From Cyclaneusma minus (Eukaryota > Ascomycota > Leotiomycetes > Marthamycetales > Marthamycetaceae): a stretch of DNA of 64,000 nucleotides. Of this stretch, positions 35,997-45,699 are shown piece after piece. Each line of letters begins with the position of its first letter. The first letter of the stretch is position 1. The notes under the pieces are model-generated. The model was given only the letters and a program-made list of their open reading frames with translations, had not been told where the DNA came from and ran no database searches. The stretch is from the NCBI GenBank assembly GCA_037179335.1, contig JAKZHN010000011.1:650428-714427 (forward strand), written 5' to 3'. The position numbers were made by a program, and so were the translations under genes.

Positions 35997-37665
35997 TAAT
36001 TATATGCAATATTAAATAAAAGCAAAAATAAAAATATTTAAAATATAAAAATATAAATTTAATTAAACTAAAATTATAAAATATATAAACAAAAAATAAA
36101 ATTTTTATAAATTAAATAATTTAATTGAAAATGAATATTATATAAAATAAATCAGGTTAATAAAAATAAAAAGCTTATAATATTTTTAAATTTTAATTTA
36201 TATATATTAAATTTATAATTCTTATGTTTTATATTATATTGCCAAAAATTCGATTTCCTTTTTATATTGAATAAAATATTATTAAAAACATAATTAAAAA
36301 CATAATTTATTTATATTTTATTTATATATATATATAAAATATAAAATATTATATATTATATATATTAAAATATAAATTGCAAAAATAATTTTAATTTTAA
36401 TTATTATTACAATTATAATATTTTTAAATATTTTAAATATCTTATATTTTAAAAACATATAAATTCTTAAGCGAAAAAAAAATTCGGCAGCCTTTATATT
36501 ATTTTTTAATTAAATTAATTTATTATTATAATTAATATATTAACTTTTAAAAAAGGCCTAAATTTTAATATAGCAATAATAATAAAATAATAAAATATTG
36601 TAAATTGAATTAAATAAAGAAATTTAGATAATAAAAAATTTTGAAGTAATAAATTAATTAATTAATTAAAAAAAAACGCAAAATATAAGCTTATTATATA
36701 ATAAAAAGCCTTATAATTACCGAAATAATGATTGTATTTAAGATTATTTATAGCCTAATTATAAATATTAAGAATTTTATAAATAGAAATTAAATAAAAG
36801 CTTTATATATAATAAATTCAAATATAAATTTAAAATATAAATATAGGCTTAATAAAAATATAGTTTAAATTTTATAATAAAATTGTAAATTTAATATTAT
36901 TATTATAATTATAATTAAAATTCTTATTATATAAGGCTTAAAATAGATTATTACTAAAATTTTGTATTTTGCAATTAAAAATATTAAAAGCTATAATATT
37001 AAAAAGAAGGCTTAATTTTTATTAAAAATATATATATTAAAAAACCTATATAAAGCAATAATAAAAAAAGCCTACTAAAAATAAAACAACCGGTTTTATA
37101 TAAATAAAGCTTTAATAAAACCCAATATAATTGCTATAATAAAAAATAAATAAAAAAACAATTGCCAAAACATTAAAAATACAATTCAAAATTAATACAT
37201 TATTATTATAAAAAATATATAATATATGCATAAAAAAAGGCAAAAAATTAAAAAAAACCCTAAAACCAATTATTTAAAATAAGCCGCAATTATATTAATT
37301 TTCCGGCATTTATAAAAAAAGCATATATAAAAGCGGGAAAATATATATATAAGCTAGTAAAAATAATAAAATTTTAATAAAATTTAATATAAAAAATTAA
37401 AAATTAAAAAATTAAAAATAATTAAATAAAAGCTTTAAATTAATTAATAATAAATAATATAAGCTATATATTAAAATAAAGATTTTAAAAATTAGGCAAA
37501 AATAAATTTAAAAATAATTATTAATAATAGTAAATTAATAAAAGCCTATTAACTTATATGGCCAAAATAAAAAGCCGAAATTAATAACCAAAATTAAAAA
37601 TTAAATTACCGGAAACCAAAAATCTGTATTTAAAAACTTTAAGGCTTAAAGCTATAAAGAAAAAA

Positions 37666-37895
37666 TATTATATAAGGCTAAAAAAGGCGTTTTGCGGGCA
37701 TTTATAAAATATATATACTAAAAATATATATAAAATAAGCATTGCTTATTTAAAAAATTAAGCAAGACTTTTAATGTATAATATTTAGGCGCTGCTATTT
37801 TTATTCAAAAAAGGCAGCGGCTATTTTTTATAGCTAAGAAATATATATAATACACCTTTATTTGCCAATTTATTTTTAACCATTGTAATAATTAT
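37666..37895 (+). repeat. right LTR of the inner retroelement
   Basis: Aligns with 31329-31560; its start, TATTATATAAGGCTAAAAAA, is the more heavily C-to-T/G-to-A mutated version. Shared blocks include TTTTGCGGGCA, ATAAGCATTGCTTATT and GCTGCTATTTTTATT. Confidence 0.6.
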
Positions 37896-39284
37896 AGCTA
37901 ATTTTTTATTTTGGCCTAATTAAATTTTATAATTAAAAGCTTTTTAAATTGCTCTATTAAATCTAATTAAATAAATAGAAATTTCTTTAAAAGCATTTTT
38001 TATAAAAAAGACTTTAATAGCTTTAAATATAGTTTTTTATATAGAAAATTTTAATTTAAAATTGCAAAAACAATAAAATAGTATAATAATATTAAAGATT
38101 TTAAAAGCTGAATTTATTGCTTTTAAATTTTAATTTGCTTTTTAAAAACGGCTTGCAAAATTTATAATATTAAAGCATTAATTCAAAATAAAAAAATAAA
38201 AAAAATTCCAAATTATAAAAAAAGCTTTTATATTTTAAAATTAATATAGCTTTTTAAATCTTTTTAAAGTTTTCCAAATATTATTGCTAATATTTTTTAT
38301 TGCAATTTTGACCTTTTTAAAAAAAACTTTTAATAATAAAAGCTATAATTGTTTTTTATTAAATATTATATTTTTTAAGCCATTTGCAAAAAAATTTGTC
38401 TTAATTGCAAATTAAATTTGGAGAAGCTTTAAAGCATATTTTAATATTGTTTTTTAAAAGTATATTATAGCCTTGTATTTTAAAAAATCCAATAATTGGC
38501 TTATATTATTAAAGCCAAAATACGCCATTATTAAATCAAAAAATATTTTCAAATGGGAAATAAATATTAAAACCTATAAGAAAAATACAGCGTAAATAAT
38601 TAATTAATAAAAATTAGCAAAAATAATTTAAAATAATTTTAACAAATATAGAAAAATACTGTATTTCCAATGCGGAGTTTTTAATACTTAATAAATAATT
38701 AATTATAAAAAAAAAGCTTTTCTAAAGCGGAGTTTTTAACGCTTTTAATTAAGCAAATTTTATAACTCAGCTATTATATTCCAAACGCCGAAATAAATTA
38801 ATATATAGTAGAAATAATTCTTTTCGCATTGCTCTTTTTTTTCTTTAAAAATCAACGCATTTAAAAAATAATATTAATAAATTTTGCTTTTGCAAACATT
38901 TAAAAGCATTTTTAAATACAGAAAAATAATATTTTTAATTGCAATATATTAAATCGATTTTAAAGCGATATATATAAATTTGCAAAAATATAAATTCGAT
39001 TTATTTGCATATAGTGTTTTCAATTTTATAAATATCGAATTGATTTTAAAAAAAATAGCAAATAGCCAAACACAGTAATTCCTTTTATTAAGAAATTTTT
39101 GGAGATTTTTTAAATGCATTCGGAAATTTTTAAAATTTATAAAATCGAAATAATTAATAAAACAAATATTTAACGCATAGAATTATTAATTTAAACTATT
39201 TTTAATTTGCTCAAATATATTAAAAGTTATATAATTTGTTAAAAAAACAATTATATATTAATTACAAAATTCAATTTTAGTAAT

Positions 39285-39298
39285 TGCCCGGCGCCGGG
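39285..39298. repeat. 14-bp perfect GC palindrome at the edge of the AT block
   Basis: GCCCGGCGCCGGGC is its own reverse complement and lies about 10 bp before the right outer LTR. It contains no CpA or TpG, so RIP could not attack it. Confidence 0.6.
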
Positions 39299-39307
39299 CT
39301 TATAATC

Positions 39308-39460
39308 TATTAAATTAAATTATATAGATTATTTTTAATATATTAAAATAATAATTCAAATATAGTATAAAAACCATATTTAAACCACTCCACTACACTA
39401 GCTACGCTAGCTCTAGCTCCATTAGCTACCGTGGTGCCGGATTGCTAAGGCATTCTAACA
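39308..39460 (+). repeat. right LTR of the outer retroelement
   Basis: Gap-free match to 23802-23954. Its left half (TATTAAATTAAATTATATAG) is the mutated version and its right half (CCACTCCACTACACTAGC, ending TTCTAACA) the unmutated one, the mirror image of the left LTR. Confidence 0.65.
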
Positions 39461-39465
39461 CGAAC
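39461..39465. repeat. right target-site duplication CGAAC
   Basis: Matches 23797-23801, directly after the LTR terminus TAACA. Confidence 0.65.
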
Positions 39466-39616
39466 AATGCCATTGAATGGTGTATTCGATGTGTTGTTGG
39501 AGCTCGATCCTTGATTCGTAGACATGAGAGTCCTAGAGAAAAAGAGTCAGCGTTGTTGCAGAAGCCATCGCAGCGCAAGGAGCATATCATACTTACCGCT
39601 GACTGCTAGGACACGC

Positions 39617-39769
39617 TCATTTCTTCTGCTTCTTGACGCAAGCTGGGCACATGCCAGAGACCGTGTAATTGTTGATGTGGAAAGCGCACTTGGTAATGCC
39701 GCACTTCTTGATGGTGTCCTTGACTACGTGGTCGCAACCTTCGTAGACGGTCCTGGAAATGGTGCACAT
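39617..39769 (-). CDS. Cys-array locus 8: Met-Cys small protein, intact
   Basis: A 50-aa single-exon protein: MCTISRTVYEGCDHVVKDTI, KKCGITKCAF, then GMCPACVKKQKK. All signature residues are present, and it is closest to loci 6 and 9. A 64-bp intron (39533-39596, GTAAGT...GCTGAC...CTCTAG) lies 21 bp past the stop. It lies only about 150 bp beyond the right LTR of the retroelement. The promoter region (about 40001-40080) is nearly the same as that of locus 9, so the two are a recent duplicate including control sequence. Function unknown. Confidence 0.7.
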   Translation of the reverse strand: MCTISRTVYEGCDHVVKDTIKKCGITKCAFHINNYTVSGMCPACVKKQKK

Positions 39770-39990
39770 GTTGTCTGTTGGTGGAGGGGGTACTCGAAGG
39801 TCGTGGGCGTTGGGTGTTGGTCAAAGAGTCGTGTAGAGCGCGCAAAGTGGAGGGCAGTGTCGGGAGCTCGTTGGTAGGTAGTGAGCGATGATGGTACAAG
39901 AGCCGATTGACTTGATACGGTTGACCAAAAGCAGATGGCAGTTCAGGGATCTCGATGTTGTTGGGGAGAGAAGAAGTTAGAGAGCGACAG

Positions 39991-40080
39991 AGTATGGGCA
40001 TATATTAATGTCGCGCCTGAAGCCGGCTCTGCTTGAATTGTGGCCAAAACGTAGCGGCGAGGCGAGAACGACAGCAAGGT
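39991..40080 (-). promoter_or_regulatory. duplicated promoter of Cys-array locus 8
   Basis: A CATTAATATATGCCCATAC core, with upstream sequence CGCGCCTGAAGCCGGCTC (plus-strand reading) conserved at 41127-41192 upstream of locus 9. Confidence 0.5.
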
Positions 40081-40763
40081 GAGGCATGGCGACAGGTCCC
40101 ATCCTTGGGAATCTAATGCGATGAATTGAATTACATAAGATTGGGAACCAGGTGAATTACTACGGTAGAATTACAATCACAATACATGAATGAGATGCGG
40201 TGAGACACACTGTTGCAAATCCTCGGTTTCTACGCCGAACCAGCTATGTCATCTACTCTTAAAGGACATTGGCTACCAGGGGAGAGGCGGTGACGAGCTG
40301 GATTCGATAACAGCGCGGCGAGGCATGGCCGCAAATGAATATATGATAGATCGCTCCCGGAATCACGGTCACGAATATGAGCAAAAAGGATTGAAGAAGA
40401 GACGTGAGAAGTATTTCGATTCGAAGTCAACCAATGGATGCTGTTTGCGATATGCTTCAAGTAACATGATCCATAGCGCCGACTGAGGACGCGAATATAA
40501 CAAGCTTCTTTGAGCTACTCAAGAACCCAGCGGCTTCCTTTCAAAGTTGCCATATGTAACGCCTCATGACTTCCAACGCCTAGACTGTCCATCGAAACAA
40601 TGCGCCGCCCAATGCTGTAAGGAATGCAAGCAACGCTGTCGGTATTGAAGAAACATGTCATGGGAATCGCAAGTCGAAGGCTGAAGCCAGAATTTCTGAG
40701 AGATAGTCAGCTTTGCTGTAGATTGCGGGACACTGTACAAGGTAGGTCTCACCGGTGTCCGAA

Positions 40764-40916
40764 TTACTTCTTCGCTTTCTTGATGCAGCTCAGGCATTTT
40801 CCAGAGGTCTCGTAGTTGTTGACCTTGAATGCGCACTGGATGTTGTTGCACTTGACCAGCACTTCCTTGACGGTGTGGTCGCAAGCACTGTACGAAGTTC
40901 TGGCAATGGTACACAT
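40764..40916 (-). CDS. Cys-array locus 9: Met-Cys small protein, intact
   Basis: A 50-aa single-exon protein: MCTIARTSYSACDHTVKEVL, VKCNNIQCAF, then GKCLSCIKKAKK and TAA. Six Cys and the C-x-H His are conserved. A 57-bp intron (40696-40752, GTGAGA...GCTGAC...CTCAG) begins 11 bp after the stop. The promoter (TATA about 41119-41127, CTGCGGCTCTCC) is shared with locus 8. The long frame that is open upstream of this Met to 41231 covers the promoter and 5' UTR and is not coding in my view, because all relatives start at this Met-Cys. Confidence 0.7.
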   Translation of the reverse strand: MCTIARTSYSACDHTVKEVLVKCNNIQCAFKVNNYETSGKCLSCIKKAKK

Positions 40917-41091
40917 GGTTGCGGCTTGGTAAGTGCGCGACGTCGAAGACAAGTCGGATGAGTTGGAGGGTATGTCGAGGGTAGAACGTCGTTGGCGTTT
41001 GAAGGAGGAGCGCGCTGGACGTTTGAACAGAAGTCGATTGGGTTGACCAAAGGTGGGAGTCGAAGAGCGTGGTGTTGTTGGGGAAAGAAAA

Positions 41092-41192
41092 CTCTGGAGA
41101 GCCGCAGAGCATGGGCAGATATTTATGTCGCGCCTGAAGCCCGCTCCGCTTGAAATGTGGAAAAACGAAGCGGCGAGGCGGGAACAGAGAAG
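41092..41192 (-). promoter_or_regulatory. duplicated promoter of Cys-array locus 9
   Basis: The minus strand reads GACATAAATATCTGCCCATG, then CTCTGCGGCTCTCCAG. The upstream 65 bp (CGCGCCTGAAGCCCGCTCCG on the plus strand) match the locus 8 promoter. Confidence 0.5.
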
Positions 41193-41231
41193 ATTTGCTG
41201 CGAAACGGGACATGAAGGTGAAGTTGAACAA

Positions 41232-42448
41232 TAGCTGAACCGAACCACGGGAACCAGAACAACAACAACCACAACAGGAATATCAATTGCAATTGCGCTC
41301 AGAAAGAAGCAAAATATACTCCTAGTGAGGGAGATTATTCTACTTGATTTCTCCTGCGTAAAATTGGATCCGGTGGTAGAAGTAGGCGAGGTAGTGATCT
41401 TAAGCTGCCATCCCGCCCAGTCTCCTAACAAACCCCCTTGAATGAAACAGTATGCCTACATCCTCCGACACTTCAATCTCACGCTCTCAATGGGTATCGA
41501 GTATGTGCGCGGCACCTGCTGTACATGGAAAACCGCCAAGTCTCGGATGCTTGGGGCGACGAGCAGCTGCAAGATACTTGAGGGACTACGGCTTCCCACA
41601 AACCCACCTCTTCTTTACAGTAAATTTTCGATACTTCCCATCAATACCTGGGTTCCACAGACTCTCTGATCACGGCTTAATGATATGGGTCCTGAGGTTG
41701 TCCTTGACTCCATGGCCGCGGGCCATGTGCCAATTGACCGATATTGTGCAAATTTTAATGGATATGATGTAATAACGTGCAGAGGAGGTAGAATAGTGCT
41801 GAGCAACGTAACCTACTGGAAGTTGGCACAGCATTGCGATGTGTCGAACTTGAGTGGAGGCGGGAGCGGGGAGATGTTGGGGGCTTCGAGACCTCGATGT
41901 GTATCGGAGAGAGGGACAGTTGAAAGTTGCTGACCAGGCTCCATTCATGAGATGATGCTGCCTTTTCTTGCTCGCTCTAGTTTTGTTGTAGAGCTATCGT
42001 CTGGTATGGGGGTAGACTGTTATTGGACAATAGCTGGATAGAAGATTTCAGGATGGCAACAAGTAATAGAGACTTCGAATGACCCATCACATGCATAAGC
42101 AGGAGATCTCAAACATAAGGTGCGCAAACAGCATTGATTGTTTATGTGACTGCGTTGCCCAGCCTTCGCGATCCACGCTGTGACGAGTACTGAAAACAGG
42201 GGGCGCGATACTCTTCGTGGCGCAGGCGTCAATGGCCACCGGCTCGTTTACACAAGCATCTTCGATGTCGAGCCCTCCGATGTCTCCAATCCAGCCATTC
42301 CGGATTCTTTGCCGATGCCGGCGCTGGCAGTCTGCTATGATGTATTGAACTGGTGGACCTTGCTTCAAATGTCAGCCCATGTGTCCCGTCGCGATGATAT
42401 TTTGGAGCCGTGGAAAGCGTAACATACCGGAAGGCATCTCGAAGTACT
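41232..42448. other. array spacer, no convincing gene
   Basis: Short ORFs on both strands without features. Its right end (42363-42427) is the post-stop intron of locus 10. Confidence 0.35.
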
Positions 42449-42640
42449 TCAGTTGTTTCTGGCTCTGGTCTTAGGCTTCGTCTTGGCGGCCTTCTCCGCA
42501 TTCTCCTCGCATGGCGGACAGTTTCCTGGCATCACGAAGCCGTGGTGCTTGGGGTCGCAATCTGTGACCTGGCAAGCCCTCAGGGTCTGTCGGATGGAGT
42601 GGCTGCACAACTCGTAGGACGTAGTCACAAGGAGACAAAT
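42449..42640 (-). pseudogene. Cys-array locus 10: member with lost start codon
   Basis: The frame reads ICLLVTTSYELCSHSIRQTL, ACQVTDC, then GNCPPCEENAEKAAKTKPKT and RARNN. It has the complete subgroup-2 layout (C-x-H, C-x4-C, C-x2-C, KTRAR-type tail), but the initiator codon is ATT where relatives have ATG before Cys-2. No in-frame ATG lies close upstream. A 65-bp intron (42363-42427, GTATGT...GGCTGAC...GAAG) follows the stop. Translation from ATT is possible but inefficient, so I call it a probable pseudogene through a single start-codon change. Confidence 0.5.
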
Positions 42641-42894
42641 TGTGACTGGAGGAATTGGGAATCGCGATTCCCTGGGCTTGAGGATTCCTTGATGTGGATG
42701 TGATTTGTGAAGGTGTAGCGGTGAATTGATCTTGAGGCCAGGTTCGGTGCCTCGGTTGCGTGGATTTTCGGAGTCGCAAGATTTCGAAGCCCAAGTAAAT
42801 GTGAATAAGAAGGAATCGACATTAAGAAAAGGGGGGACTATATTAATGCTTGGTGTCGTGGGGGAATTACATAAGCAAAGACTTTTCGGAGTAC

Positions 42895-43071
42895 TCAGTT
42901 CCTGGCCCTAGTCCTAGGCTTGATCTTGGCTCTTGTCTCGCATGCCTCACATTTGCCTATTATAGTGAAGCTCAAGTACCCAAAAGTACATCGAGTGGGG
43001 CCGCATCTTCTCAGGTGCTCCCCATAGACGTGCTCACAGTCTCCGTAGGGCTTGATGGAGAGGAGAAACAT
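42895..43071 (-). CDS. Cys-array locus 11: small Cys-rich protein, Met-Phe start
   Basis: A 58-aa frame: MFLLSIKPYGDCEHVYGEHL, RRCGPTRC, then GKCEACETRAKIKPRTRARN. It keeps C-x-H, C-x4-C and C-x2-C and the subgroup-2 tail, but the normally invariant Cys-2 is Phe. It lies about 250 bp upstream of locus 10 in the same orientation. It falls below ordinary gene-length cut-offs and would usually be missed. Confidence 0.6.
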   Translation of the reverse strand: MFLLSIKPYGDCEHVYGEHLRRCGPTRCTFGYLSFTIIGKCEACETRAKIKPRTRARN

Positions 43072-43656
43072 GATGACTTGAAGAAAGAAATTATGAATTT
43101 GGTCAAACTTTAGAGAAGAATCAATGCCTTGTTTGAGTGGATCACTGGATTCTCGAGATCGCCGAAGACCCGGATTTTTAGGAAAATGTGAGGGAGAATG
43201 ATATATGGGAGTAGACAGGTTCTTAAACGTTGATAGAACAGGGACAACTGTAGTATTGAATCAAACACATGTGCAAGGATATCATGGCCCAAACAAGCTG
43301 TATCAATCTCCTTGATTGTTTCCTAGCTACCGCGTGATCTAGTCATCGAGACGACTATTCTCATGGCAGGGAAGTCTGAGGAGACTGTGCAAGCCGGCTC
43401 GTTGGCGCATTTCCCGATTCAAAAACCTTCTCATTTGACCCGAGATGGCGCTGATAAACCTCCCCCTTATTTTCGACGCAGCTGTTGTTGTCTCCTGCCC
43501 AGAGGCTGCGATATCCAAAATTGTGTCCGATGTGAGTACTGAGCTTCGGTAGGTTGGTCTTGGTCCATGGGCACTACTCTAAAGTCAGCATCTATCTTGT
43601 GACGAGGATTCCCAGGAATTATGCAGCATATCTTACCGATGTGCGCGACGCAGCGC
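43072..43656. other. array spacer
   Basis: No gene seen. It contains the post-stop intron of locus 12 (43579-43636). Confidence 0.4.
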
Positions 43657-43833
43657 TCAGTTCATGGCTCTGGTCTTAGGCATGTTGTCTGCTTTCTCCT
43701 TGCATACTGGGCATCTGACGCCCACAGTCTGGTCGATGTATTGCAATCCGTTGCAATTGGGGCCGCCGCACATCTGCACTACCGGAACGCGATGCTTGCA
43801 GATGTAGTAGAAGCTGGTCGTAACGAAACACAT
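43657..43833 (-). CDS. Cys-array locus 12: Met-Cys small protein, intact
   Basis: A 58-aa single-exon protein: MCFVTTSFYYICKHRVPVVQ, MCGGPNCNG, then VRCPVCKEKADNMPKTRAMN. All signature residues are present, with the ICKH version of the C-x-H motif shared with loci 13-15. The tail KTRAMN is a variant of KTRARN. A 58-bp intron (43579-43636, GTAAGA...GCTGAC...TTTAG) starts about 20 bp after the stop. It has no signal peptide. Function unknown. Confidence 0.65.
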   Translation of the reverse strand: MCFVTTSFYYICKHRVPVVQMCGGPNCNGLQYIDQTVGVRCPVCKEKADNMPKTRAMN

Positions 43834-44610
43834 CTTGACGCTCGGATGTCGGTGAGGCTAAGGCTGGGACGGTTTCGATGTGGCTGTCAGAGTTGATCGG
43901 AGTGGTGAGCTTTGCGCAAAGGATTTGCTTGAATGTGTTTGGAAGTGGCAGGGAGTCCGAGATTGCGTTGTTGATGGGGAGAAGAGCAACTTGAAAAGCT
44001 GCAAGGGTCTCTATCCGCAAAATACTGCCGCTCGCTTCTGCACTCGCTAGTAATATCACATTAGCGGCAGATTTTTGAAGTTTCTTGGTCAAATATGAAG
44101 TTAGTATCCGGCCCAGTAGTGATGCAAGCTTCCTTAGTATACGGGAGATCAAGATCAAGTACATCAAAGACATTGTCCGCAGATTGATTATGAAGCAATA
44201 ACAGCAAGACCAAGTGAAAATGCATGTCTAGTCACACCAATGCGGAGAACAAGATGTATGAAGTTTTCGGAATTGATTGCTTGATTCGACCTTGAGAGAC
44301 GAATTCGCGGACTGTGAGAAGACCAGGTGGCGAGGGACTCGCTGGATCGCTGGCATAGGTCCAGAGGTGACAGCTTTCTCGACCTGTCCGGCCAAAAGGA
44401 GGTTATCGGTGGAGATCTCGGCCGTCTCCAACATGGCTTCACCCTCCAAGACCAGGGACCACCCCAACGCTGGATTCCATTGTAGAAGTCTGGAGCAGGG
44501 ATTGCGAGGCTGAGCCCATTAGGCGTCCACTGCCTCGAAGTCAGTCAGTATTTTGAAACGCAGTCTGCTTCGTCATGGAGCAAAGCTTACAAGAGTGCGT
44601 GCTGTCCAGC

Positions 44611-44790
44611 TTAGTTTCTAGCCCTAGTCTTGCCACGGGCCTTAGCCTTCTCCTTGCAAGTTGGACATCTTCCCGGCGCAATCTGGATTTCGTATTGAAT
44701 AACTTCGTCGCACCAACCAAGCTCGCAATCAAACTCGCGGTGTACGATGTGCTTGCAGATTCGGTACAATAGTCTCGTGGCGACACACAT
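44611..44790 (-). CDS. Cys-array locus 13: Met-Cys small protein, intact
   Basis: A 59-aa single-exon protein: MCVATRLLYRICKHIVHREF, DCELGWC, then GRCPTCKEKAKARGKTRARN. It has the full subgroup-2 signature. A 61-bp intron (44530-44590, GTAAGC...ACTGAC...GGCAG) starts 20 bp after the stop. A TATATATATC element lies about 200 bp upstream (about 44994-45003). The longer open frame upstream of this Met (to 45006) is taken as 5' leader, because family members start here. Confidence 0.65.
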   Translation of the reverse strand: MCVATRLLYRICKHIVHREFDCELGWCDEVIQYEIQIAPGRCPTCKEKAKARGKTRARN

Positions 44791-45266
44791 ATTGAGCGGT
44801 TGATTGGGAGGTGGAGCCGGATTCAGTGGAATTGCGCACTTGGTGCTCTTGTAACGATGCGACGTTCGAGAAAATGCGACGCTGGCATAAGACTTGGTGT
44901 TTTGCTGGGGTGGAGGATCGAGTCGCGCGTAGTCTAAAACGTTGTCGTTGTTCTTGGGAGGGAAAGGGAGTGGAAGACGAGGCGAACATGAGAGATATAT
45001 ATACAAAATCCAGCCGTCGCCTACCGATTACTAATTGTGTGTTCTCGGCGACAAAATGTTTGAAGTTGCTAAATCGTAAAATCGCCACTCAACCCAATCA
45101 GGATATATCATGCCATAATTGTTTCCAAACTACGGGAGACTCAGGTGAATTCAGGCTACATAATTCTAGAGACTAGCCTCCCGCTCCGGCCAAAGACGTC
45201 ACCAGTGGAGCACTCCAATGCCTCTAATGCCTCCAACCCCTCTAATGCGACCCTTCTGTTTCGGCC

Positions 45267-45470
45267 CTAAGACCACCATTTCCAACACTGTATTCCGCGA
45301 GTTACGTCTGTGATTGGGAGAGCTTCAGATCCAACAACGTCTGTACGATACTCGAATGGTAAGTGATTCAATCGAGTCGCTTTGGCGTCTTGACGCTCTT
45401 GTTTGTTGTTTCGTCTTGCGCCGGTGCGAATTCGGACGGGTTCGAAGGGTGGGCGCGTCGTCATTCCTGG
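45267..45470 (-). pseudogene. relic of a second helicase gene copy (N-terminal region)
   Basis: The frame MTTRPPFEPVRIRTGARRNN, then ATRLNHLPFEYRTDVVGSEA and LPITDVTRG, aligns along its length with the helicase N-terminal region at 8.99-9.19 kb (PVRIPRTGARRSNKEERQAA, LPSEHRTDVVCPEALPITKE). It stops soon after and no helicase motor follows. A 54-bp intron (45485-45538, GTTAGC...TGCTAAC...TTACAG) lies just upstream. So this is a truncated paralogue of the 5.1-9.5 kb gene, on the same strand, on the far side of loci 1-13. Confidence 0.6.
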
Positions 45471-45699
45471 TGGGACATCGCCGTCTGTAATCGCAATACG
45501 AGGTTAGCAACAATTGTGTGATGTAGGTATGGGCTAACAAATGGAATAACGTATAACAGTTAGAGTCGGACTAAGCGCCATGGCTGGGATGGACGCTGGT
45601 CCACGAGCCAGAATATGATGACCATGAGCCAAGTCAGACGTCACATCAGTAGCAGGGCCCAGCCCCGGAGCAAGCGCTGGTACGTGAGCCACAGCATGA

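Larger units (their letters stand above)
31329..37895. mobile_element. inner LTR retroelement nested in the outer one
   Basis: Two direct repeats of about 230 bp, with starts 6337 bp apart, enclose AT-rich sequence with no surviving frame. Length and terminal-repeat size fit a complete LTR retrotransposon (established for the class). I could not identify a target-site duplication because of the mutations. Confidence 0.55.
23802..39460. mobile_element. RIP-mutated nested LTR retroelement block
   Basis: A 15.66-kb block of extreme A+T, bounded by 153-bp direct repeats and a 5-bp target-site duplication. A second LTR element of about 6.6 kb (31329-37895) is nested within it, so the outer element is about 9.1 kb without it. 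No coding frame survives: stops occur in all six frames every few codons, and the one 61-codon ORF (28370-28555) is an Asn/Ile/Lys string. Surviving C and G lie mostly in GpC. Strand and superfamily cannot be read because internal domains are gone. It lies within the Cys array, between loci 7 and 8. Confidence 0.75.

Noticed and set aside
23955..39300. Possible mitochondrial DNA insertion, because of the low G+C
   Set aside because: No rRNA-like, tRNA-like or mitochondrial protein stretches are readable, and the transition pattern between LTR copies explains the composition.
40917..41231. N-terminal extension of locus 9 (open frame upstream of its Met)
   Set aside because: It covers the TATA element and the sequence shared with the locus 8 promoter, and no other member has it.
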